64,000 nucleotides of DNA from JBKQVT01 sp052139835 (lineage in GTDB: Bacteria; Planctomycetota; Planctomycetia; Pirellulales; Thermoguttaceae), in assembly GCA_052139835.1 (NCBI GenBank), contig JBKQVT010000132.1, positions 1 through 64,000 of the forward strand, written 5' to 3'. A program made the position numbers and the translations under genes. The notes beneath the pieces were generated by a model that had not been told where the DNA came from, did no database searches, and saw only the letters and a program-made list of their open reading frames with translations. Of the stretch, positions 1-9,262 are shown piece after piece (positions within the stretch are counted from its first letter, which is position 1; every line of letters starts with the position of its first letter).

Positions 1-134
1 TACACACGCGGAGGATCGTCTTTTTTTGCCCCCATGGGAACCGCAATTCCGCGGCCCGCTCCTAAAGCCAGTACACAACAGCACTTGTCCATGCTATCAT
101 CACGCTAAGTGGCGCTGCCCAATTAGAGAAGGGG

Positions 135-214
135 GCGAAACCGCAAGCGGATCGCCGCGCCGATGACGATGACTCAGCCTTCTCTAATCCCTAATCCCCA
201 ATCCCTAATCCCTC
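135..214. repeat. Intergenic repeat: 15-mer plus CCCTAAT heptamer array
   Basis: The stretch upstream of the first gene holds the 15-mer GCGAAACCGCAAGCG (135-149), which recurs exactly at 22902 and 42636. It is followed by a short array of CCCTAAT/CCCCAAT heptamers (183-214) ending about 10 bp before the ATG at 225. No Shine-Dalgarno sequence is visible between the array and the ATG. Apart from this, bases 1-134 show no gene, tRNA or clear promoter. Confidence 0.75.
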
Positions 215-224
215 CGTTTCCCTC

Positions 225-788
225 ATGTCACTGCTGATCGACGGCTACAACTTGCTCAACGCGGTGGGGATCGTCGGCCGGGGCGCCGGGCCCGGCGGCT
301 TGGAACGGTCGCGGCTGGCGCTGTTGAATTTCCTTGTCGAGTCGCTCGCGGCGGAGGAAATCCCGCGGACCGTCGTGGTCTTCGACGCCCGCGGCGCCCC
401 GCCGGGGCTGCCGGGGACCATGGATCATCGCGGCCTGACGGTCCGCTTCGCCAAGGGTTACGAGGATGCCGACAGCCTGATCGAGGAGTTGATCCGCAGC
501 GACTCGACGCCGCGGAAATTGGTCGTGGTCTCGAGCGATCACCGCCTCCAGCGGGCGGCCCATCGGCGGCGGGCGACGGGAATCGATAGCGACGTCTGGT
601 ACGGCGAGGTGATCCAGCGCCGCCGCGAGCGGCAGCAGGATGCGGCCGCGGCGGGCAAGAATCGGCCCCCGCTGCCGCCGTTGGCCGAAGACGTCGACTA
701 CTGGGTGCGCCAATTCGGCGGCCAAGGGGAGCAGCCCCCCATCACCGACAACCCCTTTCCGCCGGGCTACGCGGAAGATTTGGAGTGA
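225..788 (+). CDS. NYN domain (YacP-like) putative ribonuclease
   Basis: A 187-residue protein that starts directly with the PIN-like NYN motif IDGYNLL (residues 5-11). Further acidic residues lie where the family keeps its metal-binding aspartates: D54 in VVVFDARG, D81/D83 in YEDADSLIEEL, and D105 in VVSSDHRLQ. These support a metal-dependent RNA nuclease fold of the YacP/Rae1 type, and the length fits that family. Cytoplasmic, with no signal peptide. It converges on purD with only 4 bp between the two stop codons. The ATG is chosen because the conserved motif begins at residue 5. Substrate cannot be inferred. Confidence 0.85.
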   Translation: MSLLIDGYNLLNAVGIVGRGAGPGGLERSRLALLNFLVESLAAEEIPRTVVVFDARGAPPGLPGTMDHRGLTVRFAKGYEDADSLIEELIRSDSTPRKLVVVSSDHRLQRAAHRRRATGIDSDVWYGEVIQRRRERQQDAAAAGKNRPPLPPLAEDVDYWVRQFGGQGEQPPITDNPFPPGYAEDLE

Positions 789-792
789 GCGA

Positions 793-2076
793 TTACGCCT
801 TCCCCATCGCCTTGTCGGAGATGTCCTTGCGGCACCAGGCGCCGTCCCAGCGGATGCACTTCACCGCCCGGTAGGCATTGAGCTTGGCATTGGCGATCGT
901 CGTGCCCAGGGCGGTCACGTTCAAGACGCGGCCCCCGGCGGTAACCACCTGGCCGTCGGCCGCCAGGGCCGTGCCGGCGTGAAAGACCTTCACGTCGGGG
1001 AGTTTTTCCGCTTCCTCCAGGCCGCGGATGGGATGGCCCTTGCTGTAGGCGCCGGGATATCCCTGGGCGGCCATGACCACGCAGACCGCGGGGCGGGGGT
1101 TCCACTCCAGCGGTGGCAAGGCGTCCAAACGGCGGTCCACGGCCGCCTCCAACACGTCCAGCAGATCGGTCCGCAGCCGCATCAACAGCGGCTGGCACTC
1201 CGGATCGCCGAAGCGGGCGTTGAATTCCAGCACCTTGGGCCCCTGGTTGGTCATCATAATTCCGGCATAGAGCACGCCGCGGAACGGCCGCCGCGAACGC
1301 TTCATGGCATGGACGGTGGGCACGAGGATGTGTTCCTCGATCCAGTGCAGCGTCTGGTCGTCGACCAGCGGGGCAGGGCAGTAGGCGCCCATGCCGCCGG
1401 TGTTGGGGCCAATGTCGCCGTCGTAGGCCGGCTTGTGGTCCTGGGCCGGTTGCAGGGTGACGATGGTGCGGCCGTCGGTGATGGCCAGCACGCTGGCCTC
1501 CTGGCCGTCGAGCCGCTCTTCCAGCACCAGGCGATTTCCCGCGGCTCCGAAGATCTTCCTTCGCCCCAGCGTCTCGACCGCGGCGACGGCCTCCTCGCGA
1601 CGGGAGCAGACCAGCACCCCCTTGCCCCCCGCCAGCCCGTCGGCCTTCACCACGATCGGCACGTCTTCGCGGTCGTTGAGGAACTTGACGGCGTCGTCCA
1701 CGTTGGCGAAGGTCTGGTAATCGGCCGAGGGGACATCGGCGCCGCGCAAGAGGTCCTTGCAAAAGACCTTGCTGCTTTCCAGCTCGGCGGCGGCCTTGTC
1801 CGGCCCGAAGATCCGCAATCCGGCGGCCTCGAAGCAATCGACGATGCCGGCGGCCAGAGGGCCCTCGGGGCCCACGATGGTCAGTCCCACGTCGTTTTCG
1901 CGGGCGAACTTGACCAGGGCGGGGAAATCATCGACGGCCAGGGGGACATTTTCGCCGTCGAGGTCGCTGCCGGCGTTGCCCGGAGCGACGAATACCCGCT
2001 CGGCGCGGGGACTTTGCCCGATTTTCCAAGCCAGGGCGTGTTCGCGCCCGCCGTTGCCGACGATGAGGACGTTCAT
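793..2076 (-). CDS. purD: Phosphoribosylamine-glycine ligase
   Basis: A 427-residue GARS enzyme of purine biosynthesis, which joins phosphoribosylamine and glycine using ATP. The N-terminus MNVLIVGNGGREHALAW is the typical PurD start, so the ATG at 2076 is preferred over an upstream in-frame codon at 2181. ATP-grasp elements are visible: VVKADGLAGGKGVLV, the DIGPNTGGMGAY segment, and the PurD signature with LEFNARFGDPECQ. Length matches the usual 420-430. Single gene, convergent with the NYN nuclease; the next gene upstream is divergent. Confidence 0.97.
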   Translation of the reverse strand: MNVLIVGNGGREHALAWKIGQSPRAERVFVAPGNAGSDLDGENVPLAVDDFPALVKFARENDVGLTIVGPEGPLAAGIVDCFEAAGLRIFGPDKAAAELESSKVFCKDLLRGADVPSADYQTFANVDDAVKFLNDREDVPIVVKADGLAGGKGVLVCSRREEAVAAVETLGRRKIFGAAGNRLVLEERLDGQEASVLAITDGRTIVTLQPAQDHKPAYDGDIGPNTGGMGAYCPAPLVDDQTLHWIEEHILVPTVHAMKRSRRPFRGVLYAGIMMTNQGPKVLEFNARFGDPECQPLLMRLRTDLLDVLEAAVDRRLDALPPLEWNPRPAVCVVMAAQGYPGAYSKGHPIRGLEEAEKLPDVKVFHAGTALAADGQVVTAGGRVLNVTALGTTIANAKLNAYRAVKCIRWDGAWCRKDISDKAMGKA

Positions 2077-2371
2077 CAGGGCGATTGTAGTAGGAAATTG
2101 CCGGCCGGAAAAGGGGGCGCCGCTCGGGGCGGGCCGCCACTCACCGATCCGACCGCAGGGGTCCCAAAGCGGTGGTGTCACCAGTGCCCAGTGTTGCCTC
2201 AGGATGCGCTAGAAACGCCGCGAATTCTGTCGCGGCGTTCGTGAATCCACGGTGCTGGCGAGTCGGTGACCGACACACCCGTTGAAGCGGGGACTCCCCT
2301 CTGGTAGTATGGGCCGATAGTTGCGGGCCAAACTGGCGTTTTTGTGGACCGATTACAGGCGCGAGGCATTT

Positions 2372-2812
2372 ATGCGATCGGTGAAAGTACTTTCCACCGC
2401 GGCGGCGATGGGGGCGTTTGGGGTGATCGTCCTCGGCAAGATCGTGCATTTGCTCCCCGGGGCCAGCACGTCGATTCCCGACTGGCCGCTGGCTTTCGGT
2501 AAGTTGGTTCCAACCATGACGCCCTTGGTCTTCTGGGAGTGGTTTCATCGGCTGGCCGTGTTGATTGTCTTTCTGACGATGGTGGCATTGATCGTCTGCG
2601 CCGCCCGGGTGTCGGCCAGGCTGGGCTGGTATTGCTTGATGTCGTTGCTGATGCTCTTGGTGCCCGCGGTGATCGGCGGCCTGTCGATCCGGCATCAGGT
2701 GCACTGGCCGTGGTTTGTGGTTGATCATGCCTTCGCGATGCTCTTTTTCGCGAGCATGGTCGCCCTGGCGGTGTGGGCGCAGATGGTCGAGCGAAGGCCG
2801 CGCCGCGGCTGA
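2372..2812 (+). CDS. Half-length CtaA/COX15-like membrane protein
   Basis: A 146-residue protein with four predicted membrane segments. SIPDWPLAFGKLVP followed by EWFHRLAVL, and later VVDHAFAMLFF, match the first half of heme A synthase (CtaA/COX15), including the two histidines expected of heme ligands. Full CtaA usually has eight helices and more than 300 residues, so this is one half. It may be a truncated remnant, or a four-helix form like those known in some archaea that acts as a dimer. The ATG at 2372 is chosen; an in-frame TTG at 2321 is possible. It ends at TGA, and the same frame then runs open into the cytochrome c segment downstream. Confidence 0.6.
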   Translation: MRSVKVLSTAAAMGAFGVIVLGKIVHLLPGASTSIPDWPLAFGKLVPTMTPLVFWEWFHRLAVLIVFLTMVALIVCAARVSARLGWYCLMSLLMLLVPAVIGGLSIRHQVHWPWFVVDHAFAMLFFASMVALAVWAQMVERRPRRG

Positions 2813-2986
2813 CGGTCGCCAGAAGGCCCAATAGCTACGAAACCAGCCCTTGATTCTGGGTCGTACTGCCGGTGGAGTAGGCCGGGGTGCGTAGCCCTCT
2901 TCCTCGCACCGCCCGTTGGCGGCGTCACGGCACCCGAGGCCGCCTGGGGCTGGCTGCCGCCGCCGCTGGTCGGCGAGGGCGTCAAG

Positions 2987-3616
2987 GTGCAGGCCGCTTG
3001 GCTGCACGACTACTTGCTCGACCCGTCGGCGATTCGCCCGGCGGCCGTGCTGCGCATGCCGCGGTTCAACTTTTCCGAGAAGGAGGTTGCCGCGGTCATT
3101 GCCTATTTTGCGGCCGACTCGGCGAGTGATTCCGCCGCGGCGCGGCCCGCAACCATCGACCGCAAAGACGGCACAACAGTCAACTCTCCGCAGCGGCTGG
3201 CCCGCCTGGATGCCGCGATGAGAATTCTTGCCGATGGAAACACGTATTGCGCCCGCTGTCACGCGCTGGGCCAGCGCGAGTGGCCAGCCGCTGGGCCGTC
3301 GCCGACGGCGCCGAATCTGGAGGAAGTGGGGCAACGAATCCAGCCCGGCTATATCCGCCGATGGTTGGCCAATCCCAAGTCGATACTTCCCTATACGGCG
3401 ATGCCGGTGATTTTTCCATTGGTAGGGCCTCCTCCGGACAAGGTCGGAACCCTGAAGACAAGTGGCCAGCAATTCGAGGCGGTCGTCGACCTGTTGGTCC
3501 ATTACGATTGGTACTTGCGACGCCATCAGGCGACAAGGCAAACAACGCGTCCAGGAAGAGTCGAGGCGATCGGGGCAGAATCCGGGAATCCGTCGTGGCA
3601 GCCGGCAGAGAAGTAG
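2987..3616 (+). CDS. c-type cytochrome, probably truncated at its 5' end
   Basis: The reading frame contains one heme motif, CARCH, with a probable methionine ligand in LPYTAMPVIFP. Before it lies the tail of another cytochrome c domain (RMPRFNFSEKEVAAVIAYFA) whose CXXCH is missing. The same frame is open upstream to the TGA at 2812, and from about 2933 encodes PEAAWGWLPPPLVGEG, a stretch I recall as typical of large planctomycete membrane cytochromes. No ATG or signal peptide precedes it, so the GTG at 2987 is only the first formal start. I read this as the 3' remnant of a longer multi-heme protein. It could be expressed as a fragment or be a pseudogene. Confidence 0.6.
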   Translation: MQAAWLHDYLLDPSAIRPAAVLRMPRFNFSEKEVAAVIAYFAADSASDSAAARPATIDRKDGTTVNSPQRLARLDAAMRILADGNTYCARCHALGQREWPAAGPSPTAPNLEEVGQRIQPGYIRRWLANPKSILPYTAMPVIFPLVGPPPDKVGTLKTSGQQFEAVVDLLVHYDWYLRRHQATRQTTRPGRVEAIGAESGNPSWQPAEK

Positions 3617-3656
3617 TCTCCCGGAGTTTTCTTTCTTTCCACAAGGAATCTTATCC

Positions 3657-3860
3657 ATGGCATTTTGGCGCTGGGTTGCGTATACTGGGGCGGTTGTGGG
3701 GCCGATGTTGTGCGTGGGCGCGGGTTGTAGCGGCAAGTTGCCGCCTCCCCCACCGGAAGTGGCCAACCAAGTGGAGGAGCTAGGGCCACCGACCGTCGAA
3801 CTCGGCCAGCCGGTCAACCTCGACGCCGGCCCCGTGGCCAAAGTGGCGGCGAAGACGTAG
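3657..3860 (+). CDS. Small proline-rich lipoprotein
   Basis: A 67-residue protein with a hydrophobic signal sequence and a lipobox-like VGAGC, followed by a short proline-rich tail. It should be lipid-anchored after signal peptidase II cleavage. A Shine-Dalgarno AAGGA at 3643-3647 sits 9 bp upstream of the ATG. It follows the cytochrome c fragment by 40 bp on the same strand and may be a leftover of the same respiratory locus. No functional domain is recognised. Confidence 0.6.
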   Translation: MAFWRWVAYTGAVVGPMLCVGAGCSGKLPPPPPEVANQVEELGPPTVELGQPVNLDAGPVAKVAAKT

Positions 3861-3979
3861 TAGTCTCGATCGCCGCGACGGATTCAGTCGGGACAGGGGA
3901 AGAGAAGTTGCGTGGAGGCGGCGGGCGCCAACTGGTTCTTCTAATCCTTGGCGTCCGCCAGGGACAGATAGTGTGTCTC

Positions 3980-4300
3980 CTATAAATCCCCGGGTGACAC
4001 CGCGTCTCGCGCGCTGTGCCAAACACGCAAGATGTAGACCACCTGCCCCCGTATTTCAAAAAGCAGCCGATAGGTTCCCCGGCGGCGGCCGAGATGCAAC
4101 TCCCGAACCTCCAGACCGAGGTCTTTCGATTCCGCCGCCAGGCCGCATCGCTCCGGCATCGTCTCCAGGTCGCCGATGTGTGCCATGAGCCGGGCAAACC
4201 ACCTGCCGCCAGCGTCGGCCGCCGATTGTTCGTGGAACCAGGCAAGGACATCCGATACGTCCTGTTCGGCCTTGTCCGTCAATCGGACGCGATATTTCAT
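3980..4300 (-). CDS. RelE/ParE-family toxin
   Basis: A 106-residue protein starting MKYRVRLTDKAEQDVSDVLAW, the usual first strand and helix of the RelE/ParE fold. Basic residues lie in the middle and the C-terminal strand reads YRLLFEIRGQVVYILRVWHSARD. It follows its antitoxin with 1 bp between the two genes, the standard type II order with antitoxin first. Family members are either ribosome-dependent mRNA nucleases or gyrase poisons, and the sequence does not decide which. Expression is probably repressed through the operator upstream of the antitoxin. Confidence 0.85.
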   Translation of the reverse strand: MKYRVRLTDKAEQDVSDVLAWFHEQSAADAGGRWFARLMAHIGDLETMPERCGLAAESKDLGLEVRELHLGRRRGTYRLLFEIRGQVVYILRVWHSARDAVSPGDL

Positions 4301-4301
4301 T

Positions 4302-4607
4302 TCATGCGTCTACCGGGATACCGTGCTTCTTCGCCAGCGCTTTGAGCAATTGGCGCGCCGGCTTGGTCCTTCCGGCTTCCACATCGGCGAGTGCCTCGCG
4401 GATCGCCGCGACCGTCTCGTCCCGCTCGATCTGGGCCGCGCGCTCGACCAGGCGACGATAGGCTGCCGCGTCCTGGACAACGACTTCCGCCTTGCCATTG
4501 ACGGTCAACACCACGGGCGTCCCCGTCGCACGCAATTGTTTGAGGTACGTTGCCGTCTGCCGTTTGAAATTGGTCAGGGAGTCAATGTCGGTTTCCACGT
4601 AGTGCAT
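4302..4607 (-). CDS. Phd/YefM-family antitoxin
   Basis: A 101-residue protein with the Phd/YefM N-terminal DNA-binding region: a segment reading SLTNFKRQTATYLKQLRATG, then PVVLTVNGKAEVVVQDAAAYRRLVE. The acidic and helical C-terminal tail would neutralise the RelE/ParE toxin encoded next. A strong Shine-Dalgarno (AAAGGAAGG on the minus strand) precedes the ATG. Together with the toxin it forms a complete type II toxin-antitoxin operon. Confidence 0.88.
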   Translation of the reverse strand: MHYVETDIDSLTNFKRQTATYLKQLRATGTPVVLTVNGKAEVVVQDAAAYRRLVERAAQIERDETVAAIREALADVEAGRTKPARQLLKALAKKHGIPVDA

Positions 4608-4633
4608 GGGCCTTCCTTTCGCACTGAATTAGA

Positions 4634-4672
4634 TGCTAATTACATGTTAGCACATCGGCTGCCGCCGGGCAA
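4634..4672 (-). promoter_or_regulatory. Toxin-antitoxin promoter with overlapping palindromic operator
   Basis: On the minus strand a -35-like TTGCCC (4672-4667) and a -10-like TAACAT (4649-4644) are separated by 17 bp and point at the antitoxin. The -10 lies inside the inverted repeat TGCTAA-N7-TTAGCA (4634-4652). A repressor bound there would cover the promoter, which fits autoregulation by a Phd-type antitoxin. The site is read from sequence; its function is inferred. Confidence 0.5.
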
Positions 4673-4787
4673 GGGGATTGCCAGGTGATTTCCTCCACAG
4701 CAGCCTGCCCCCGTCCCGTCTTCTCCCAAAGCCAGCGGGGGCTTATACTTAAGAAATTGGGAATAGTCCCCAGCCGCCAAAACGAAG

Positions 4788-4793
4788 TATAAT
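4788..4793 (+). promoter_or_regulatory. Candidate -10 element for the PQQ-propeller gene
   Basis: TATAAT at 4788-4793 stands in a locally AT-rich stretch. No good -35 lies 16-18 bp upstream (TTGGGA at 4757 is 25 bp away). If it is used, the ATG at 4792 cannot be the start codon, which favours the ATG at 4864. Confidence 0.3.
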
Positions 4794-4863
4794 GAGAACG
4801 GGGAATCAAGGCGGCCAGCGGGACAAGGTCCAAGACCAGCCTCCGCTCGAGGGCAGGCCGCCG

Positions 4864-7122
4864 ATGCCACCGATCCATCCAGCCGCCGACGCACCCCACC
4901 GGCACGGGCCAGACGCCGGTGCAGGCGGCCGTTTCACATCGCGCGCAGCCTTCAGCCGGCGAGCATCTTGGCGGCCGCTCGGCGCCCTGATGCTCGCCGC
5001 GGTCTGGATCATCGCGGCCCAGCCGGCGGCAGGCCAACTCGGCGGCGTCTTCGGGCCCAGCAGCCAGTTCGATCTGGCCGACACCGTGCAACTCGATCGC
5101 GCCGACAGCACCGTCCTGGCGCAACTCGAACGCGTCAAGGCCTACCTGGCCGACCGACAATGGGACGAGGCCGTCGACACGCTGCAAAAAGTGATGGATA
5201 ACGCCGAGGGGAAGCTGCTGGCGGTGACCGAGCATCGCTACGTGGCGGTGGGCGACTATTGCCAGTTGCAGTTTGCCACGCTGCCGCCGCCGGCGTTGGC
5301 GCTGTATCGCCGCCGCGTCGATCCGACGGCGCGGAAATGGTACACCGAGGGCGCCGCCCGGCGGGACCGCAAACTCCTGGAAAACGTCGTCCAGCAGGCC
5401 TTTGCCAGCAGTTGGGGCGATCGGGCACTGCTGGACCTGGGCGAGATGGCGTTGGAGTCGGGCGATTACGCCGCCGCGCGCTGGTACTGGGAGCGGATCC
5501 TCCCGGTGGAGCCGCCGCCGGGCGCTGCCAAGACCTGGCCCGGCTATCCGGACACGAAGCTCGACGTGGCGATGGTGCGGGCGCGGCTGGTGTTGACATC
5601 GATCCTGGAAGGGTCAGCCGCGCGGGCGCGGGAGGAGTTGAGCGAGTTTGTCCGGCTGCACCCCGCGGCGCGCGGGCAGTTGGGCGGCCGCACGGTCAAC
5701 TATGCCGAGGCGCTGGGCGAGTTGTTGGCCCAGAGTGCCGCCTGGCCCAAGGCGGCCGCGGGGCCCGATTGGCCCACCTTCGCCGGCGCGCCGACGCGCA
5801 ACAAGATGGCCCCCCAGGCGATCGACGTAGCCGCGCTGGGCAACGTGGCCTGGCGGATGCCGCTGTTTCGCGACCCGCTGGCCGAGGACCGCGGCCCGGA
5901 GCGGCCCGGCGATTCGGCCAAGGTGCTCCGCTACTTCCCGCTGCTTTTGGGCGAGCGGGTTTTCGTCAACGACCAGCGGGAGATCGCCGCCGTGAAACTC
6001 TCCGACGGGCGGCCGCTCTGGGGCCAGGCCGACGCCACGATCTTCCGCCAGCCGCCCGAGGGCGCAGGGGTGACGACCTCCGTCCCCACCGACACGCTGG
6101 GCGTGCCGCGGTTTACCATGACCGCCTTCGAGGGCCGCCTCTACGCCCGCATGGGAAACCCGCTGACCGGCCGCCCCCCGCAAGACACCTTCCCCGTGGG
6201 CAACAGTGGGCTGGTCTGCCTCGACTTGGAAGCCGAGGGCAAGTTGCTCTGGAAAACAGCCGCCGAAGAGGGCTGGGCGTTTGAAGGCTCGCCGCTGGTC
6301 GACGGCGCGGGCGTGTACGTGGCCATGCGCCGCGACGACATCCGTCCCCAGGCCCACCTGGCCTGTTTCGATCCCCAGAGCGGGCGGCTGCGGTGGCGGC
6401 GGTTCATCTGCGGCGCGGAGACGCCGGCGCGCGGAATCTTCCATCAATGCACGCACAACCTCCTCACGCTCGTTGGCCAGACGCTCTATTACAACACGAA
6501 CCTGGGCGCCGTGGCGGCCGTCTCCACCGCCGGGGGCCGGCTGCTGTGGGTCAGCCTCTATCCCCGCGCGCGGCACGGCGACCTACTGAAGCTGGCGCCG
6601 CACTGGCAGCGCGACATGACGCCGTGCCTCTACGACGGCGGCACCTTGCTGGTGGCCCCCGCCGACAGCGCGGACGTCTTCGCGCTGGACGCCCAGACCG
6701 GCCAAATGCTCTGGCGTCTGGAGCTGGAAGACGCGACGCAACTGTTGGGCACGGCCGGCGACTGTCTGATCGCCGCGGGGCGGCGGCTCTATTGGATCGG
6801 CCTGAAGGACCAGCAGCGCGGCCAGCTCCGCCACGCCTGGCCCGAAGGGCAAGACAAACCGGGCTACGGCCGCGGCGTGCTGGCCGCCGGCTGCGTCCTC
6901 TGGCCGACGCGGGAAACCGTCTATGTCTTCGACGCGCAGACCGCCGAGCTGAAGAAGGCCCTCGACCTGGTCCACCTGGCGGCCCGCGGCGGAAACCTCC
7001 TCGTGGCCGACGGCCGGCTGCTGGTGGCCACCGGCCGCGAGTTGATCGCGCTGGGAAAATCCGCCCAGCCGATCAAGACGAAGGCGGCCCTCGCGGAATT
7101 CAGAGCAACAAAAAAACGTTAA
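4864..7122 (+). CDS. Secreted PQQ-binding-like beta-propeller protein
   Basis: About 752 residues. A basic N-terminus leads into a signal-like hydrophobic run, LGALMLAAVWIIAAQPAAG. A helical region with TPR-like character follows, then a C-terminal beta-propeller with repeats such as LVCLDLEAEGKLLWKT, LACFDPQSGRLRWRRF and VFALDAQTGQMLWRLE. These GxLLW repeats are typical of PQQ/BamB-like propellers. Likely periplasmic or envelope located. It is the first gene of a co-directional run and lies 21 bp before moxR, so it may be co-transcribed with the MoxR cluster. An in-frame ATG at 4792 also exists. Whether it binds PQQ cannot be told. Confidence 0.75.
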   Translation: MPPIHPAADAPHRHGPDAGAGGRFTSRAAFSRRASWRPLGALMLAAVWIIAAQPAAGQLGGVFGPSSQFDLADTVQLDRADSTVLAQLERVKAYLADRQWDEAVDTLQKVMDNAEGKLLAVTEHRYVAVGDYCQLQFATLPPPALALYRRRVDPTARKWYTEGAARRDRKLLENVVQQAFASSWGDRALLDLGEMALESGDYAAARWYWERILPVEPPPGAAKTWPGYPDTKLDVAMVRARLVLTSILEGSAARAREELSEFVRLHPAARGQLGGRTVNYAEALGELLAQSAAWPKAAAGPDWPTFAGAPTRNKMAPQAIDVAALGNVAWRMPLFRDPLAEDRGPERPGDSAKVLRYFPLLLGERVFVNDQREIAAVKLSDGRPLWGQADATIFRQPPEGAGVTTSVPTDTLGVPRFTMTAFEGRLYARMGNPLTGRPPQDTFPVGNSGLVCLDLEAEGKLLWKTAAEEGWAFEGSPLVDGAGVYVAMRRDDIRPQAHLACFDPQSGRLRWRRFICGAETPARGIFHQCTHNLLTLVGQTLYYNTNLGAVAAVSTAGGRLLWVSLYPRARHGDLLKLAPHWQRDMTPCLYDGGTLLVAPADSADVFALDAQTGQMLWRLELEDATQLLGTAGDCLIAAGRRLYWIGLKDQQRGQLRHAWPEGQDKPGYGRGVLAAGCVLWPTRETVYVFDAQTAELKKALDLVHLAARGGNLLVADGRLLVATGRELIALGKSAQPIKTKAALAEFRATKKR

Positions 7123-7143
7123 CTCCAGGAACCGATACCGATC

Positions 7144-8169
<1,026 letters not shown>

Positions 8170-8173
8170 AGAA

Positions 8174-8288
8174 GGAATTCGGAAGTCGGAATTCGGAAGT
8201 CGGAGGGTGCAGCGGGCGGTGCTACCGCCGAATTCCGAATTCCGACTTCCGAATTTATCTAGCCCCCAGTCCCTAGTCCCTAGTCCCC
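8174..8288. repeat. Inverted doublet of GGAATTCGGAAGTCGG words plus CCCTAGT array
   Basis: The gap between moxR and the DUF58 gene carries two tandem copies of GGAATTCGGAAGTC (8174-8203) that pair with the inverted copy CCGAATTCCGAATTCCGACTT (8228 onward). Around the centre lies a small hairpin, GGCGGT-GCT-ACCGCC. It is followed by a CCCTAGTCC direct-repeat run up to the next ATG. It can form a long cruciform or RNA hairpin inside the operon. Confidence 0.75.
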
Positions 8289-9176
8289 ATGCAGCCGCAG
8301 AACTACCTCGATCCGCAACTCCTGGCCCGCTTGCAGGGCTTGCAGTTGCGCGCCCGGCTGATCGTGGAAGGGTACGTGGCCGGGGTGCACCGCAGCCCCT
8401 TCCACGGCTTCTCCATCGAGTTCGCCGAACATCGCGAGTACGCCGCCGGCGACGACCTCCGCTATCTCGACTGGAAGGTGCTGGGACGCACCGACAAGTA
8501 TTACCTCAAGCAGTTCGAGGAAGAAACCAACCTCGTCTGCCAGTTGCTGGTCGACACCAGCCAGAGCATGGCGTACCGGAGCGAGGCGGCGGCAATGTCG
8601 AAGCTCGAGTACGCCAAGTGCGCCGCCGCGGCGCTGGCCTACTTGATCCTCCAGCAGCAGGACAGCGTGGGGCTGGTCACCTTCGACCACGAGATCCGCG
8701 CCCTGGTGCGCCCCAGCAGCAACGCCTCGCACATCAAGCAGATCCTGCACGTGCTGGACCACTCGCCCGGCGAACGCAAAACGGCCACCGGCGCGATTTT
8801 CCACGACCTGGCCGAGCGCTTCAAGAAGCGCGGCATCGTCATGGTGCTCAGCGACCTGTTCGACGACGTCGACAGCATGATGGCCGGACTGAAACACTTC
8901 CGCCACCGCCGGCACGAGGTCGTCCTTTTGCACATCCTCGACCCGGCCGAGTTGGACTTCCCCTTCCAGCAGCCGGTCCTCTTCCACGGCCTGGAGCAGC
9001 CGGCCGAGGTGCTGGTCGAGCCGCGGGGGCTGCGGAAGGCATATCTTGCCGAATTCAACGGTTTCCTGCTGCGGCTGAAGCGAGCCTGCCGCATGCACCG
9101 CATCGACTACGTGCCGGTGCGGACCGATCAATCGCTCGAAGTCGTGCTGTCCACGTACCTGGCGTCGCGAAGATGA
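8289..9176 (+). CDS. DUF58 domain protein
   Basis: A 295-residue protein with the DUF58 core EHREYAAGDDLRYLDWKVLGRT (about residues 48-68), then a vWA-type fold with a MIDAS-like DTSQS (89-93). It follows moxR with a 119-bp repeat-filled gap and precedes the BatA-like gene. MoxR-DUF58 pairs are a conserved bacterial module thought to assist assembly of other proteins. No membrane segment is evident, so it probably works in the cytoplasm with MoxR. Confidence 0.92.
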   Translation: MQPQNYLDPQLLARLQGLQLRARLIVEGYVAGVHRSPFHGFSIEFAEHREYAAGDDLRYLDWKVLGRTDKYYLKQFEEETNLVCQLLVDTSQSMAYRSEAAAMSKLEYAKCAAAALAYLILQQQDSVGLVTFDHEIRALVRPSSNASHIKQILHVLDHSPGERKTATGAIFHDLAERFKKRGIVMVLSDLFDDVDSMMAGLKHFRHRRHEVVLLHILDPAELDFPFQQPVLFHGLEQPAEVLVEPRGLRKAYLAEFNGFLLRLKRACRMHRIDYVPVRTDQSLEVVLSTYLASRR

Positions 9177-9181
9177 AGGAG

Positions 9182-9215
9182 AACTTAGACCTTAGAACTT
9201 AGAGCTTAGAAAAGC
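9182..9215. repeat. Low-complexity CTTAGA direct-repeat run
   Basis: Four or five degenerate copies of a CTTAGAA word follow the DUF58 stop codon directly. A related but inverted doublet of the same word occurs at 60986-61039. The rest of the short gap to the next ATG shows nothing else. Confidence 0.6.
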
Positions 9216-9262
9216 CTCTGGGCTGTGCCCGTGCGGCTTTCTGATCCCTGGTCCCAACGATC

